64,000 nucleotides of DNA from Bifidobacterium pluvialisilvae (GTDB taxonomy: Bacteria > Actinomycetota > Actinomycetes > Actinomycetales > Bifidobacteriaceae). This document shows positions 9,786-19,993 of this stretch, one piece after another. The notes beneath the pieces were generated by a model. The model had not been told where the DNA came from and made no database searches. It saw only the letters and a program-made list of their open reading frames with translations. Location of the stretch: the NCBI RefSeq assembly GCF_019331695.1, contig NZ_JAHBBI010000010.1, positions 58,212 through 122,211 on the forward strand, written 5' to 3'. How positions within the stretch are numbered: position 1 is the stretch's first letter; every line of letters begins with the position of its first letter. Position numbers and translations under genes: made by a program.

Positions 9786-11006
9786 ATGACATCAGAACTC
9801 ACACACCAGGGAATCTCGTTCGACGACAAGCCGCTCGGATTCAACACGCTCTCCATCCACCTCGGCAACGGCGTCGACGCCGAAACCGGCGCCATCCGCC
9901 GACCCATCACCCTCGCCAACGCCTACGCCCTGCCCTACGACCCCTCCGACATCAACTGGTCCAGCTCCGACGTGAACCTCTACACGCGCAACGGGCATCC
10001 GAACCAGCGGTATCTCGAGGCCAAGCTCGCCAAGCTCGAGAACACCGAGGACGCGGTCGTGCTCGCCTCCGGCGTCGCCGCCCTCTCCGGCACATTCACC
10101 ACGGTGCTCGACCGCGGCGACCACGCCATCTTCTCCGACACCACATACATCGCCGCATACCGCCTCCTCAACCAGATCCTGCCCGAGAAATACGGCATCG
10201 AGACCTCGATCGTCGACACCTCCGACCCGGACAACATCGCCAAGGCCATCAGGCCGAACACCAGGCTCGTCCACGTCGAGACGCCCGCCAACCCCACGCT
10301 CAAAGTCACCGACATCGAAGCCGCCGCGCACATCGCCCACGACGCCGGCGCGCTGCTGTCCGTCGACAACACGTTCAACTCGCCGTACAACGTGCGCCCC
10401 GCCGACCTCGGCGCCGACATCGTCATCGAAAGCCTGACGAAATACATCAACGGCCACGGCGACGCGCTCGGCGGCGCCATCGCCACGAGCAAGGAGATCA
10501 CCGACCGGATCCGATTCACCTACCAGGTCAACTACGGCGGCATCATCTCGCCGTTCAACGCCTGGCTCATCAACCGCGGATCGGTCACGCTGCCACTGCG
10601 CATGAGGCAGCACAACGCCTCCGCGCTCGCCATCGCGAAGCATCTGGAAGGTCTGCCGCAGGTGCGGTTCGTCGCCTACCCGGGACTGGAATCGCATCCG
10701 CACCACGACGTCGCCGCACGCCAGCTCGCCCGGCCCGACGCCGGATTCGGCGGCGTGCTCGCCTTCGGCCTCGACACCGACCACGACGGCCACAACCGGT
10801 TCGTCAGCAAACTCAACGTCATCACCTCGGCCGTCTCGCTCGGCCACGACGAAAGCCTCATCGTGTTCCTCGGCGAGGACGACGAACGCCAGTACCTCTA
10901 TCCGGAGGAATTCCACCGTGGGTTCTTCCGTCTCGCCGTCGGCCTCGAAGACACGGACGACCTCATCCGCGACATCGACCACGCGCTCGCCGAAGCCGGT
11001 CTGTGA
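9786..11006 (+). CDS. PLP-dependent trans-sulfuration enzyme (Cys/Met metabolism family)
   Basis: 406 residues, the usual length of the Cys/Met metabolism PLP family (cystathionine gamma-synthase/lyase, methionine gamma-lyase, O-acetylhomoserine sulfhydrylase). The PLP-binding Lys is Lys219 in SLTKYINGHGD; SVDNTFNSPY holds the cofactor Asp, and YTRNGHPNQ is the conserved N-terminal segment. The exact reaction cannot be told from sequence. No strong SD is visible at the ATG. The upstream region holds a 14-mer also found before uxaC (see findings). Confidence 0.88.
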   Translation: MTSELTHQGISFDDKPLGFNTLSIHLGNGVDAETGAIRRPITLANAYALPYDPSDINWSSSDVNLYTRNGHPNQRYLEAKLAKLENTEDAVVLASGVAALSGTFTTVLDRGDHAIFSDTTYIAAYRLLNQILPEKYGIETSIVDTSDPDNIAKAIRPNTRLVHVETPANPTLKVTDIEAAAHIAHDAGALLSVDNTFNSPYNVRPADLGADIVIESLTKYINGHGDALGGAIATSKEITDRIRFTYQVNYGGIISPFNAWLINRGSVTLPLRMRQHNASALAIAKHLEGLPQVRFVAYPGLESHPHHDVAARQLARPDAGFGGVLAFGLDTDHDGHNRFVSKLNVITSAVSLGHDESLIVFLGEDDERQYLYPEEFHRGFFRLAVGLEDTDDLIRDIDHALAEAGL

Positions 11007-11038
11007 CGCAAGTCTCACTGTGAGATACCCCACGGAAA

Positions 11039-11085
11039 ACACTACATCTAGTATTTGATTGCCATTGATGTGCCATATATAGTGA
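11039..11085 (+). promoter_or_regulatory. nrd promoter with two NrdR-box-like operators
   Basis: Two 16-bp sequences, at 11039-11054 and 11070-11085, match the NrdR box (acaCwAtATaTwGtgt) well. Their centres are 31 bp apart, three helical turns. A -35-like TTGATT (11055-11060) and a -10-like TATAGT (11078-11083), spaced 17 bp, lie between and under them, so binding would block RNA polymerase. NrdR represses ribonucleotide reductase genes when (d)ATP is high. Confidence 0.75.
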
Positions 11086-11143
11086 TGTTTCGGTTTTTGA
11101 AATCCGAACCACAACAGGACGCACCATCATCCACGGAGGGGCA

Positions 11144-11704
11144 ATGGCAATACGACACGATACGGGCGCGCCACGGCGCGACACCGGAGACGAGGCCGGC
11201 CACGTCTCCGGGTCGGCCATCGGCGCGCTCGTGTATTTCTCCTCCGTCTCCGAGAACACGGCACGGTTCGTCGCCGACTGCCGACTGCCCGAACTCGGCA
11301 TCACCGTCCACCGGCTGCCGCTGCGGGCATCCGACGAGCCGCTGGCCATCCGCGAGCCATACGTGCTCATGACGCCCACCTACGGCGGCGGCAGCATCGC
11401 CAAAGCCGTGCCCATACAGGTCAAACGATTCCTCAACGACCCGGCCAACCGCGCGTACATCCGCGGCGTCATCGCCTCCGGCAACACCAACTTCGGCGAG
11501 GCATACGGCGTGGCCGGCGACGTCATCGCCGCCAAATGCCACGTCCCCTTCCTCTACCGGTTCGAACTCATGGGCACGCCGGAGGACCGCGAACGCGTAC
11601 GGGACGGCCTCGTCGCGTTCTTCCGCCGCCTCAACGAGACGGCCGCATCCGACGGCATCGAAACAACGTCCGAATCCCCATCATCCCCCAACGAAAGCGA
11701 GTGA
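11144..11704 (+). CDS. nrdI: Ribonucleotide reductase stimulatory flavodoxin NrdI
   Basis: 186 residues with the flavodoxin-like NrdI core: [14 protein letters not shown] binds FMN phosphate, and [10 protein letters not shown] and [15 protein letters not shown] match the later FMN loops. NrdI supplies the oxidant that assembles the dimanganese-tyrosyl cofactor of NrdF. The N-terminal ~25 residues and the C-terminal Ser/Glu-rich ~20 are extensions. GGAGGGG precedes the ATG. It is 3 bp before nrdE. No nrdH glutaredoxin-like gene is present here, unlike the usual nrdHIEF order. Confidence 0.93.
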   Translation: MAIRHDTGAPRRDTGDEAGHVSGSAIGALVYFSSVSENTARFVADCRLPELGITVHRLPLRASDEPLAIREPYVLMTPTYGGGSIAKAVPIQVKRFLNDPANRAYIRGVIASGNTNFGEAYGVAGDVIAAKCHVPFLYRFELMGTPEDRERVRDGLVAFFRRLNETAASDGIETTSESPSSPNESE

Positions 11705-11707
11705 CGC

Positions 11708-13936
11708 ATGGTCGACCTCACCACAACCGCCCTGAGCCTGGACAACACGACATCCACACTGCTGTCGTACGATCCGGCCCACGACTGGCATGCCCTCAAC
11801 GCCATGCTCAACCTCCCCGACGCCGACGGCCGCATCCGATTCGACAAGGAGCACGACGCCGTACGCGAATACCTCGAACGCCACGTGCGGCCCAACACCA
11901 TGACCTTCGGCTCCACCGCAGAACGCCTGCGGTACCTCATCGACCACGAGTACTACAACGGCGACGTCTTCGCGCAATACACGCCCGAATTCCTCGACCG
12001 CATCCACGCGCACGCCGCCGCCAGCGGATTCACATTCGCCACCTTCCTCGGCGCGTTCAAATTCAACGCCTCATACGCGCTCAAGACCTTCGACGGCAAG
12101 CAATACCTCGAAGACTTCCCGCAGCGCGCCGTCGCCGTCGCCCTCGAACTCGCCGACGGCGACGAAAACCGCGCCCTCGAATACGCCGACGCCATCATCT
12201 CCGGACGATTCCAGCCCGCCACCCCCACCTTCCTCAACCTCGGCAAGGCGCAGCGCGGCGAAGCCGTCAGCTGCTTCCTGCTGCGCGTCGAAGACAACAT
12301 GGAATCCATCGCCCGCGCCATCAACGCCGCCCTCCAACTCTCCAAACGCGGCGGCGGCGTCGCACTCAACCTCACCAACCTGCGCGAACTCGGCGCCCCC
12401 ATCAAACACATCGAAAACCAGTCATCCGGCGTCGTTCCCGTCATGAAACTGCTCGAAGACAGCTTCTCCTACGCCAACCAGCTCGGCGCGCGCCAAGGCG
12501 CCGGCGCCGTCTACCTCTCCGCGCACCACCCCGACATCATGCGCTTCCTCGACACCAAACGCGAAAACGCCGACGAGAAAATCCGCATCAAATCCCTCTC
12601 CCTCGGCGTCGTCGTGCCCGACATCACCTTCCGGCTCGCCAAAGCCAAAAAACCCATGGCCCTGTTCAGCCCCTACGACGTCGAACGCGTCTACGGCAAA
12701 CCCTTCGCCGACATCGCCATCACCGACCACTACGACGAAATGGTCGCCGACGAACGCATCCGCAAAACCTACATCGACGCGCGCGAATTCTTCAAAACCA
12801 TCGCCGAAATCCAATTCGAATCCGGCTACCCCTACCTCATGTTCGAAGACACCGTCAACCGCGCCAACCCCATCGACGGCCGCATCGCCATGAGCAACCT
12901 CTGCTCCGAAATCCTCCAGGTACAGGAAGCCAGCACCTACAACGAGGACCTCACCTACCGGCACATCGGCCGCGACGTCTCCTGCAACCTCGGCTCCCTC
13001 AACATCGCCAAAGCCATGGACGGCGATGGCGGCGCCGACGGAGCCGGACACGTCAACCTCGGCGACACCGTCGAAACCGCCATCCGCGCACTCACCGCCG
13101 TCGCCGACCACACCACCATCGACTCCGTGCCCTCCATCCGCCGCGCCAACGACGAAGGCCACGCCATCGGACTCGGCCAAATGAACCTCCACGGATTCCT
13201 CGCCCGCGAACACATCCACTACGGATCCGACGAAGCCCTCGACTTCACCGACATCTACTTCATGACCATCGCCTACCACGCCTACCGCGCATCCCACGCA
13301 ATCGCCGTCGAACGCGGCCGCGCCTTCACCGGCTTCGACCGCTCGGACTACGCCAAACCCCTCGGCGAAGGCAACCACTTCGACCAATACACCGACGGCA
13401 GCCGAACACTCGAGCCCCGCACCGCACACGTGCGCGAACTCTTCGCCTCCCGCGGCATCGCCATCCCCACGCGCGACGACTGGACCGCGCTCGCCGAAGC
13501 CATCCGCCGCGACGGTATCTACAACCAAAACCTCCAGGCCGTGCCGCCCACCGGATCCATCTCCTACATCAACAACTCCACCTCATCCATCCACCCCATC
13601 GCATCACGCATCGAAATCCGCAAGGAAGGCAAAACCGGCCGCGTCTACTACCCGGCCCCCTACATGACCAACGACAACCGCGAATACTACCGCGACGCCT
13701 ATGAAATCGGCTGGAAAGCCATCATCGACACCTACGCCGCCGCCACCCCCCACATCGACCAAGGACTCTCCCTCACCCTGTTCTTCCCCGACACCGCCAC
13801 TACCCGCGACATCAACAAAGCCCAGATCTACGCCTGGAGCAAAGGCATCAAAACCCTCTACTACATCCGCATCCGACAGCAGGCGCTCGAAGGGACGGAG
13901 GTCAGCGGCGCCTGCACTTACGCCTGCGTCGTGTGA
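11708..13936 (+). CDS. nrdE: Class Ib ribonucleoside-diphosphate reductase, alpha subunit
   Basis: 742 residues. NrdE reduces ribonucleoside diphosphates to deoxyribonucleotides. Seen in the sequence: the ATPTFLNLG and AVSCFLL segments with an active-site Cys, [10 protein letters not shown], the NLCSEI segment, SCNLGSLNI with active-site cysteine, and [10 protein letters not shown]. The C-terminus carries a Cys pair (GACTYACVV) of the kind re-reduced by thioredoxin or NrdH, though spaced CxxxC. Third codon positions are extremely C-rich, consistent with high expression. Confidence 0.96.
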   Translation: MVDLTTTALSLDNTTSTLLSYDPAHDWHALNAMLNLPDADGRIRFDKEHDAVREYLERHVRPNTMTFGSTAERLRYLIDHEYYNGDVFAQYTPEFLDRIHAHAAASGFTFATFLGAFKFNASYALKTFDGKQYLEDFPQRAVAVALELADGDENRALEYADAIISGRFQPATPTFLNLGKAQRGEAVSCFLLRVEDNMESIARAINAALQLSKRGGGVALNLTNLRELGAPIKHIENQSSGVVPVMKLLEDSFSYANQLGARQGAGAVYLSAHHPDIMRFLDTKRENADEKIRIKSLSLGVVVPDITFRLAKAKKPMALFSPYDVERVYGKPFADIAITDHYDEMVADERIRKTYIDAREFFKTIAEIQFESGYPYLMFEDTVNRANPIDGRIAMSNLCSEILQVQEASTYNEDLTYRHIGRDVSCNLGSLNIAKAMDGDGGADGAGHVNLGDTVETAIRALTAVADHTTIDSVPSIRRANDEGHAIGLGQMNLHGFLAREHIHYGSDEALDFTDIYFMTIAYHAYRASHAIAVERGRAFTGFDRSDYAKPLGEGNHFDQYTDGSRTLEPRTAHVRELFASRGIAIPTRDDWTALAEAIRRDGIYNQNLQAVPPTGSISYINNSTSSIHPIASRIEIRKEGKTGRVYYPAPYMTNDNREYYRDAYEIGWKAIIDTYAAATPHIDQGLSLTLFFPDTATTRDINKAQIYAWSKGIKTLYYIRIRQQALEGTEVSGACTYACVV

Positions 13937-14472
13937 AAGCCTAGGGGAAAGTCGAATGATGGAGCGTCGTCGGCGTTGCGGAAGACTCGACGTACTGTTG
14001 TACGCCTTCGTCTTCCGCGCCTTGACGCCGCACGCATCATTCGACTTTCACGGGAGGGATGTGCGGTCTTCATCCCCTGCCGCACCCATGCCGCACGCAT
14101 CATTCGACTTTCACGGGGCTTGGGGCGTCGTCGGCGTTGCGGAAGACTCGACGTACTGTTGTGCGCCTTCGTCTTCCGCGCCTTGGCACTACGTGCCTCC
14201 TCGCAGCCTTGGCGGCTGCTCGCATCGGCTACGGACAGTCCACCGGACTGTCTGCTTAACGCCTCAGCGCACGCATCATTCGGCTTTCACTGGGAGACTT
14301 TGTCATCCTGAGCGGAGGGCGCAGCCCGGAGTCGAAGGATCTGGTGGCCCGCCGAGCTGACACCCACAACTCGCGTTGTGAACGCTAAAAACCGCCGATT
14401 CGGCACGAAAACCACGAGTTGTGGGTGTCCGTGCCGACGACAATCCGGAAAACAACCACAAAGGAGCACAGT
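13937..14472. repeat. Repeat-rich spacer between nrdE and nrdF
   Basis: No gene of normal size is visible. A 61-bp unit occurs twice (13964-14024 and 14125-14185, one mismatch). A 28-bp unit ending in CATTCGACTTTCACGGG occurs at 14027-14054 and 14090-14117, with a diverged copy at 14267-14294 and an inverted partial copy at 13944-13961. A GTCATCCTGAGCGGAG / GAGTCGAAGGATC element (14302-14342) resembles repeats widespread in bacterial intergenic DNA. A 15-bp perfect inverted repeat (14359-14373 and 14415-14429) closes the block. Confidence 0.8.
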
Positions 14473-15559
<1,087 letters not shown>

Positions 15560-15633
15560 CTCGCGGCCGTCGTGGACGGGCCTTCGGGAATTCGCCGGAG
15601 CGGCCTACCGTCATGCCGGCGGATGGGATACCG

Positions 15634-15662
15634 TTGGGTTGTGCACAATTGGGTTGTGCACA
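15634..15662. repeat. Tandem 14-bp repeat with palindromic core
   Basis: TTGGGTTGTGCACA occurs at 15634-15647 and 15649-15662. Each copy contains the palindrome TGTGCACA. The pair sits ~40 bp upstream of the small gene at 15701 and may be an operator. Confidence 0.55.
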
Positions 15663-15700
15663 GTTGAATGAGTGCATGGTCGTCTAGGAAGGGAAACGAC

Positions 15701-15955
15701 ATGACTGGATTCGATGACGAGGCAAGACATCTGCTCGAGGCGCTCGACGCCGTGGACTACGTGGACGAGCGCGGGCACATTCATTACACGACCGCGTTCG
15801 CGCAGCACGCCGTGGAGGAGTATTACCGCGGCAAGGGCCCCAAGCGCATATTCGTGGAGGCCGGCTTTCCCGTGGAAATCATAGGATACAAGCGGATTGA
15901 GCGGGCCCTGCAGCGCTGGCGGCGCCTTCGCGACACGCCGAGTTGCGCGAGCTGA
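15701..15955 (+). CDS. Small helix-turn-helix-like protein
   Basis: 84 residues from an ATG with GAAGGGA upstream. The middle and C-terminal part (KRIFVEAGFPVEIIGYKRIERALQRWRRLR, given here in overlapping pieces: KRIFVEAGFPVEIIG, GYKRIERALQRWRRLR) resembles the short HTH domain found in transposase-like and regulator-like orphan proteins. No other domain is seen. Function unknown; DNA binding is inferred from fold likeness only. Confidence 0.6.
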   Translation: MTGFDDEARHLLEALDAVDYVDERGHIHYTTAFAQHAVEEYYRGKGPKRIFVEAGFPVEIIGYKRIERALQRWRRLRDTPSCAS

Positions 15956-16015
15956 GATTCTATGGTTATATAGCCGAGTTGCCGATTTCGGAGGAATTCC
16001 TCCGGGAAGAGCAAT

Positions 16016-16097
16016 GGCGGATTTCCCAAGCGGTCAAAGGGAGCTGACTGTAAATCAGCCGCTTCGTGCTTCAGTGGTTCGAATCCACTATCCGCCA
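16016..16097 (+). tRNA. tRNA-Tyr (GTA)
   Basis: Acceptor GGCGGAT pairs with ATCCGCC; anticodon loop reads CTGTAAA; a long class II variable arm (CCGCTTCGTGCTTCA region) is present; T-loop GTTCGAATC. CCA is not encoded. Confidence 0.95.
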
Positions 16098-16098
16098 C

Positions 16099-16170
<72 letters not shown>

Positions 16171-16175
16171 CTCAT

Positions 16176-16249
16176 GGCGGGGTAGCTCAGCTGGTTAGAG
16201 CGTACGACTCATAATCGTAAGGTCAAGAGTTCGAGTCTCTTCCTCGCTA
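16176..16249 (+). tRNA. tRNA-Met (CAT)
   Basis: Acceptor GGCGGGG pairs with CCTCGCT; anticodon stem ACGAC... with loop containing CAT; T-loop GTTCGAGTC. The paired first base and D-arm suggest an elongator tRNA. Confidence 0.9.
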
Positions 16250-16305
16250 CAAAAACATCGGAGTCAATCAGCATCCGGTGATGGAAACCAATACAGAGGT
16301 GAATA

Positions 16306-16473
16306 ATGGCAAAAAGCGCCGATATCCGTCCAGGCATCACGCTGGCCTGCACCGAGTGCAAGGAGCGTAACTACATCACGACGAAGAACCGTCGTAACAC
16401 TCCTGACCGTCTTGAGCTGAAGAAGTTCTGCCCGCGCTGCGGCAAGCAGACCGTCCACCGCGAGACCCGCTGA
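16306..16473 (+). CDS. rpmG: 50S ribosomal protein L33
   Basis: 55 residues, the standard L33 length, of the four-Cys zinc type: CTEC near the N-terminus and CPRC near the C-terminus. It binds the E-site side of the large subunit. AGAGGTG precedes the ATG. It follows the tRNA-Tyr/Thr/Met cluster and ends in a strong terminator, so it is probably co-transcribed with the tRNAs. Confidence 0.95.
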   Translation: MAKSADIRPGITLACTECKERNYITTKNRRNTPDRLELKKFCPRCGKQTVHRETR

Positions 16474-16490
16474 GACGTTCACATACTTTC

Positions 16491-16520
16491 AACCCGACCG
16501 AATTTCGGTCGGGTTTTTTT
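16491..16520 (+). terminator. Rho-independent terminator of the tRNA-rpmG unit
   Basis: AACCCGACCGAA and TTCGGTCGGGTT form a stem followed by seven T. Confidence 0.93.
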
Positions 16521-16567
16521 GTTATTCCGGTCGATAATCCTCGTATCCTAATTATCCCGTTATTGGT

Positions 16568-17788
16568 ATGGTTGGCGATATGACTTCAACTCCCAGTTTT
16601 GCCGACCTGACCACGATTGGTGTCGGCGGTCCCATCGCCCGTTTCTTCGAACCCGAATCCCGCGTCGGCGTCATCGAGGCCGTGGAGGAGGCCGACGAGC
16701 GCGGCATCCCGCTGTGCGTGATCGGCGGTGGCTCCAACATGCTGGTCTCCGACGAGCCGTTCGCCGGCTACGTGGTGCGCGACGCGCGACGGTCGATCAG
16801 CGTGCCCGACGAGGTGGCGCCGGTGGAGGATGGCGAACGCATCGTGCACATCCATGCCGAGGCCGGCACGAATTGGGACGATCTGGTCGCATACTGCGTG
16901 CGTATGGGACTGGAGGGCATCGAGGGATTGTCCGGCATCCCCGGCACCGTGGGCGCGTCGGTCGTGCAGAACATTGGCGCATACGGCCAGGAGGTCGGCA
17001 CGGTCGTCGAATCCGTGGAGGTCTGGGACCGCAAGGACAAGAAGACGCTTGACCTCACACCCGCCGAACTGCGCTTCGGCTACCGCACCTCGGCGTTGAA
17101 GACCAGCATGTATGCGGCTCCGGCCACGCCCGCCGCCGAATTCTTCCCCACGCCGCGCTACGTGGTGCTGTCGGTCACGTTCGCGCTGCGGCACAGCGCC
17201 ACCGGCGTGGTCGGCTTCGGCCAGCTCGCCAAGGCGCTCGGCGTCGAGGTGGGCGAACGCATGGAGACCGCCGCCATCCGCGACGCCGTACTCGCCGTGC
17301 GCGCAGGCAAGGGCATGCTCGAGGATCCGAACCGCTATTACACCGAGTGGATGAAGGGTACGAAGCGAGAGGGGAACGTCGAGGCCGCCATGAAGGGCCT
17401 GTGGGACGCCCAGGGGTCGCTCGACGAGGATTACAACCGCCACAGCTGCGGCAGCTTCTTCATGAACCCGGTGCTCACGCCCAAGGACGCGAAGCGGCTG
17501 CCGGCCGACGCGCCGCGCTTCGATGCCAAGCTTCCCGACGGCACGCCTGGCGTGAAGACCTCGGCCGCGTGGCTCATCGACCATGCAGGATTCCACAAGG
17601 GGTACGCCGTGGCCGAAAACGCCCCGGCGTCGCTGTCCATGCTGCATACGCTGGCGCTGACCAACCGGGGGAGCGCCTCCGCCGCCGACGTGGCCGCCTT
17701 GGCGAAAGCGGTGCAGGACGGCGTCGAATCCGCGTATGGCATCCGGCTCGTCCCCGAGCCCGTGGCCATCGGCATCGACCTGCGCTAG
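16568..17788 (+). CDS. murB: UDP-N-acetylenolpyruvoylglucosamine reductase MurB
   Basis: 406 residues. MurB is the FAD enzyme that makes UDP-MurNAc, the second committed step of peptidoglycan synthesis. FAD-binding elements: IGGGSNMLVSD, GIEGLSGIPGTVGASVVQNIGAYG, and LRFGYRTS. The Ser general acid is in the HSCGSFFMNPV segment. It is longer than the usual 300-350 residues because of an insertion between the FAD domain and this segment. No SD is evident before either in-frame ATG (16568, 16580), so the start is uncertain and a leaderless message is possible. Confidence 0.95.
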   Translation: MVGDMTSTPSFADLTTIGVGGPIARFFEPESRVGVIEAVEEADERGIPLCVIGGGSNMLVSDEPFAGYVVRDARRSISVPDEVAPVEDGERIVHIHAEAGTNWDDLVAYCVRMGLEGIEGLSGIPGTVGASVVQNIGAYGQEVGTVVESVEVWDRKDKKTLDLTPAELRFGYRTSALKTSMYAAPATPAAEFFPTPRYVVLSVTFALRHSATGVVGFGQLAKALGVEVGERMETAAIRDAVLAVRAGKGMLEDPNRYYTEWMKGTKREGNVEAAMKGLWDAQGSLDEDYNRHSCGSFFMNPVLTPKDAKRLPADAPRFDAKLPDGTPGVKTSAAWLIDHAGFHKGYAVAENAPASLSMLHTLALTNRGSASAADVAALAKAVQDGVESAYGIRLVPEPVAIGIDLR

Positions 17789-17980
17789 AGGCCGGCCGTT
17801 AACGCCCGCGCAGCGTCCGCCCCAATCGTCACAGGCATGATATCCGTCCCGGAATGTGGACGAAATTGCGTGGAAGTCGGTGAATCCTTGGCCGATTCTT
17901 GGTGAATTCACAATTCCCGTCTAATCTCGTCAAGGAACATTTTCGGCAGGCCGCGATGGCCTACTCCGAGAGAAGGATCA

Positions 17981-19486
17981 ATGAATCTTTTACGCACCAA
18001 GACGGTCGAGCAGACCATCGCCGAAACCGATGAGGCCGACCGTAAGCTCAAGCGCAACCTGAAGTGGTGGGACCTCGCCATCATGGGCGTGGCTGTCGCC
18101 GTCGGCGCCGGCATCTTCTCCGTCGGCGCCCAGGCGGCGGCCTATCATGCCGGCCCCGCCGTGATCATCAGCTTCATCATCGCCGGCATCGTCTGCGGCG
18201 CAGCTGTCATGTGCTATGCGGAATTCGCCTCGATGATCCCGGTCGCCGGCTCCGCCTACACGTTCACCTACACCACCGTCGGCGAGCTCGTGGCATGGAT
18301 CATCGGCTGGGACCTCATCCTCGAGATGCTCATGGCCGGCTCCGTGATCTCCAAATACTGGGGCGTGTACCTCAACGACTTCTTCCGCCTCATGGGCTGG
18401 AACCTCAACACGAACATCCACATCGGCTCGTTCGCGCTCGACGTGGCGCCGATCATCATCGTCGCGTTCTTCACCACGCTGCTCGTCTTCGGCACCAGGC
18501 TCGGCGCCCGCGTCGACGGCGCCATGACCGTGCTGAAGATCGCCATCGTGTTCTTCGTCGTCATCGTCGGCTTCTTCTACATCAAGGCGTCGAACTTCAC
18601 GCCGTTCATCCCGCCGAGCCAGCCGGCCGACTCCGTGCAGACGGCCTCCTCCGAGGTCACCGGCATCTGGGCGCAGCCGCTGTGGCAGTACGCCACCGGC
18701 ATGACCCCGTCCATCTACGGCATCCCCGGCATCCTCTCCGGCGCCGCCCTCGTGTTCTTCGCGTTCATCGGCTTCGACGTGGTGGCCACCGCCGCCGAGG
18801 AGACCGACAATCCGAAGAAGTCCGTGCCGCTGGGCATCGGCACCGGCATGCTGCTCATCATCATCATGTACGTGGCCGTCGCCGTCGTCACCACCGGCAT
18901 GGTCTCCTACAAGGACCTCGCCAAGGCGCCGAGCCCCTCGCTCGCCACCGCGTTCGAGCTCGTCGGCGCCAACTGGGCCGCCAAGATCATCAGCTTCGGC
19001 ATCGTGCTGGGCCTGGCCACCGTGGTCATGGTGCTGCTGCTCGGCCTCACCCGCATCGTGTTCGCCATGAGCCGCGACGGCCTGCTGCCCCGAGGCCTGT
19101 CCAGGACCGGCGTCCACGGCACCCCGGCCAGGCTGCAGATCGTGTGCGGCATCGTCGTCGCGCTCGTCGCCGCGTTCTTCGACATCGGCGTGCTGTCCGA
19201 CATGGTGAACATCGGCACGCTTTCCGCGTTCACGCTCGTCGCCATCTCCATCCCGATCATGCGCAAGAAGCGCCCCGACCTCAAGCGCTCCTTCACCATG
19301 CCCGGCAACCCGTGGGTGCCGGTGCTCATCGGTCTGGCCAACCTGTGGCTCATGCTCAACCTCACCGTGCTCACCTGGGTGCGTTTCGTCGTGTGGCTGG
19401 TCGTCGGCTTCATCATCTACTTCGCGTACGGATACCGTCACTCCCGTCTGGGACTGAACCAGCTCAAGGGCGACATCACCGAATAG
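17981..19486 (+). CDS. APC-family amino acid permease
   Basis: 501 residues with about 12-13 membrane helices. The first helix carries the family's substrate-binding pattern GVAVAVGAGIFSVGA; FAFIGFDVVATAAEET in the middle is the conserved helix 6 segment with the acidic pair. It resembles cationic or branched amino acid transporters of the YfnA/CAT type; the substrate cannot be assigned. GAGAGAAGGA precedes the ATG. A ~190-bp region upstream separates it from murB and probably holds its promoter. Confidence 0.9.
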   Translation: MNLLRTKTVEQTIAETDEADRKLKRNLKWWDLAIMGVAVAVGAGIFSVGAQAAAYHAGPAVIISFIIAGIVCGAAVMCYAEFASMIPVAGSAYTFTYTTVGELVAWIIGWDLILEMLMAGSVISKYWGVYLNDFFRLMGWNLNTNIHIGSFALDVAPIIIVAFFTTLLVFGTRLGARVDGAMTVLKIAIVFFVVIVGFFYIKASNFTPFIPPSQPADSVQTASSEVTGIWAQPLWQYATGMTPSIYGIPGILSGAALVFFAFIGFDVVATAAEETDNPKKSVPLGIGTGMLLIIIMYVAVAVVTTGMVSYKDLAKAPSPSLATAFELVGANWAAKIISFGIVLGLATVVMVLLLGLTRIVFAMSRDGLLPRGLSRTGVHGTPARLQIVCGIVVALVAAFFDIGVLSDMVNIGTLSAFTLVAISIPIMRKKRPDLKRSFTMPGNPWVPVLIGLANLWLMLNLTVLTWVRFVVWLVVGFIIYFAYGYRHSRLGLNQLKGDITE

Positions 19487-19534
19487 CCGCCCGCGGGTCC
19501 GGCCCGTGGCCGGCTCCCCGCAAACCCCTAACCC

Positions 19535-19575
19535 CTTGGGGCCTTCGCGTCATCCCCCGACGCGAAGGCCCCAAG
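19535..19575. terminator. Long GC-rich hairpin after the permease gene
   Basis: CTTGGGGCCTTCGCGTC and its exact complement GACGCGAAGGCCCCAAG (17-bp arms) with a 7-base loop. There is no T run after it, so intrinsic termination may be partial. Confidence 0.7.
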
Positions 19576-19660
19576 CTGTTGTGGGGGCGGCGTAGACTAA
19601 ATGCGCGATATGTCGGAAAGCCGCAGGGACGAGCGGCGAGATTTGTAGGAGGAACGGAAC

Positions 19661-19984
19661 ATGCCATACGTTGTTGCCCAGCCTTGCGTGGATGTGAAGG
19701 ACAAGGCCTGCGTGGACGAGTGCCCGGTGGACTGCATCTACGAGGGCCCCCGTACGCTGTACATCAACCCGAACGAGTGCGTCGACTGCGGTGCGTGCGA
19801 ACCCGTGTGCCCCACCGAGGCCATCTTCTACGAGGACGACCTGCCCGACGAGTGGGCGTGGTACAAGGACGCCGCCGTGCGTTTCTTCGCCGAGGTCGGC
19901 GACCAGGGCGGCGCCTCCGGATTCGGCGCCATCGACCACGACGAGGCCCAGGTCGCGGCCCTGCCCCCGCAGAATCAGGACTGA
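19661..19984 (+). CDS. fdxC: 7Fe ferredoxin (FdxA/FdxC type)
   Basis: 107 residues, the normal length of actinobacterial 7Fe ferredoxins. The first cluster motif is C-x7-C-x3-CP (CVDVKDKACVDECPVDC) and the second is CVDCGACEPVCP, together binding a 3Fe-4S and a 4Fe-4S cluster. AGGAGGAA precedes the ATG. The gene is 9 bp before dapC, an arrangement I recall as conserved in actinobacteria. Confidence 0.93.
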   Translation: MPYVVAQPCVDVKDKACVDECPVDCIYEGPRTLYINPNECVDCGACEPVCPTEAIFYEDDLPDEWAWYKDAAVRFFAEVGDQGGASGFGAIDHDEAQVAALPPQNQD

Positions 19985-19993
19985 GAGCCGCAC

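Noticed and set aside
7127..11023. A 1298-codon plus-strand frame covering the DUF2207 gene, the membrane protein and the trans-sulfuration gene
   Set aside because: Arg/His-rich nonsense translation of three real genes in another frame; no start region or domain.
11055..11372. nrdH glutaredoxin-like gene before nrdI
   Set aside because: The only frame there is a shadow of nrdI and lacks any CxxC thioredoxin-like motif.
14302..14342. Possible CRISPR-like or ncRNA unit in the nrdE-nrdF spacer
   Set aside because: Only one copy of this element and the other repeats are irregularly spaced; no repeat-spacer pattern and no cas genes.
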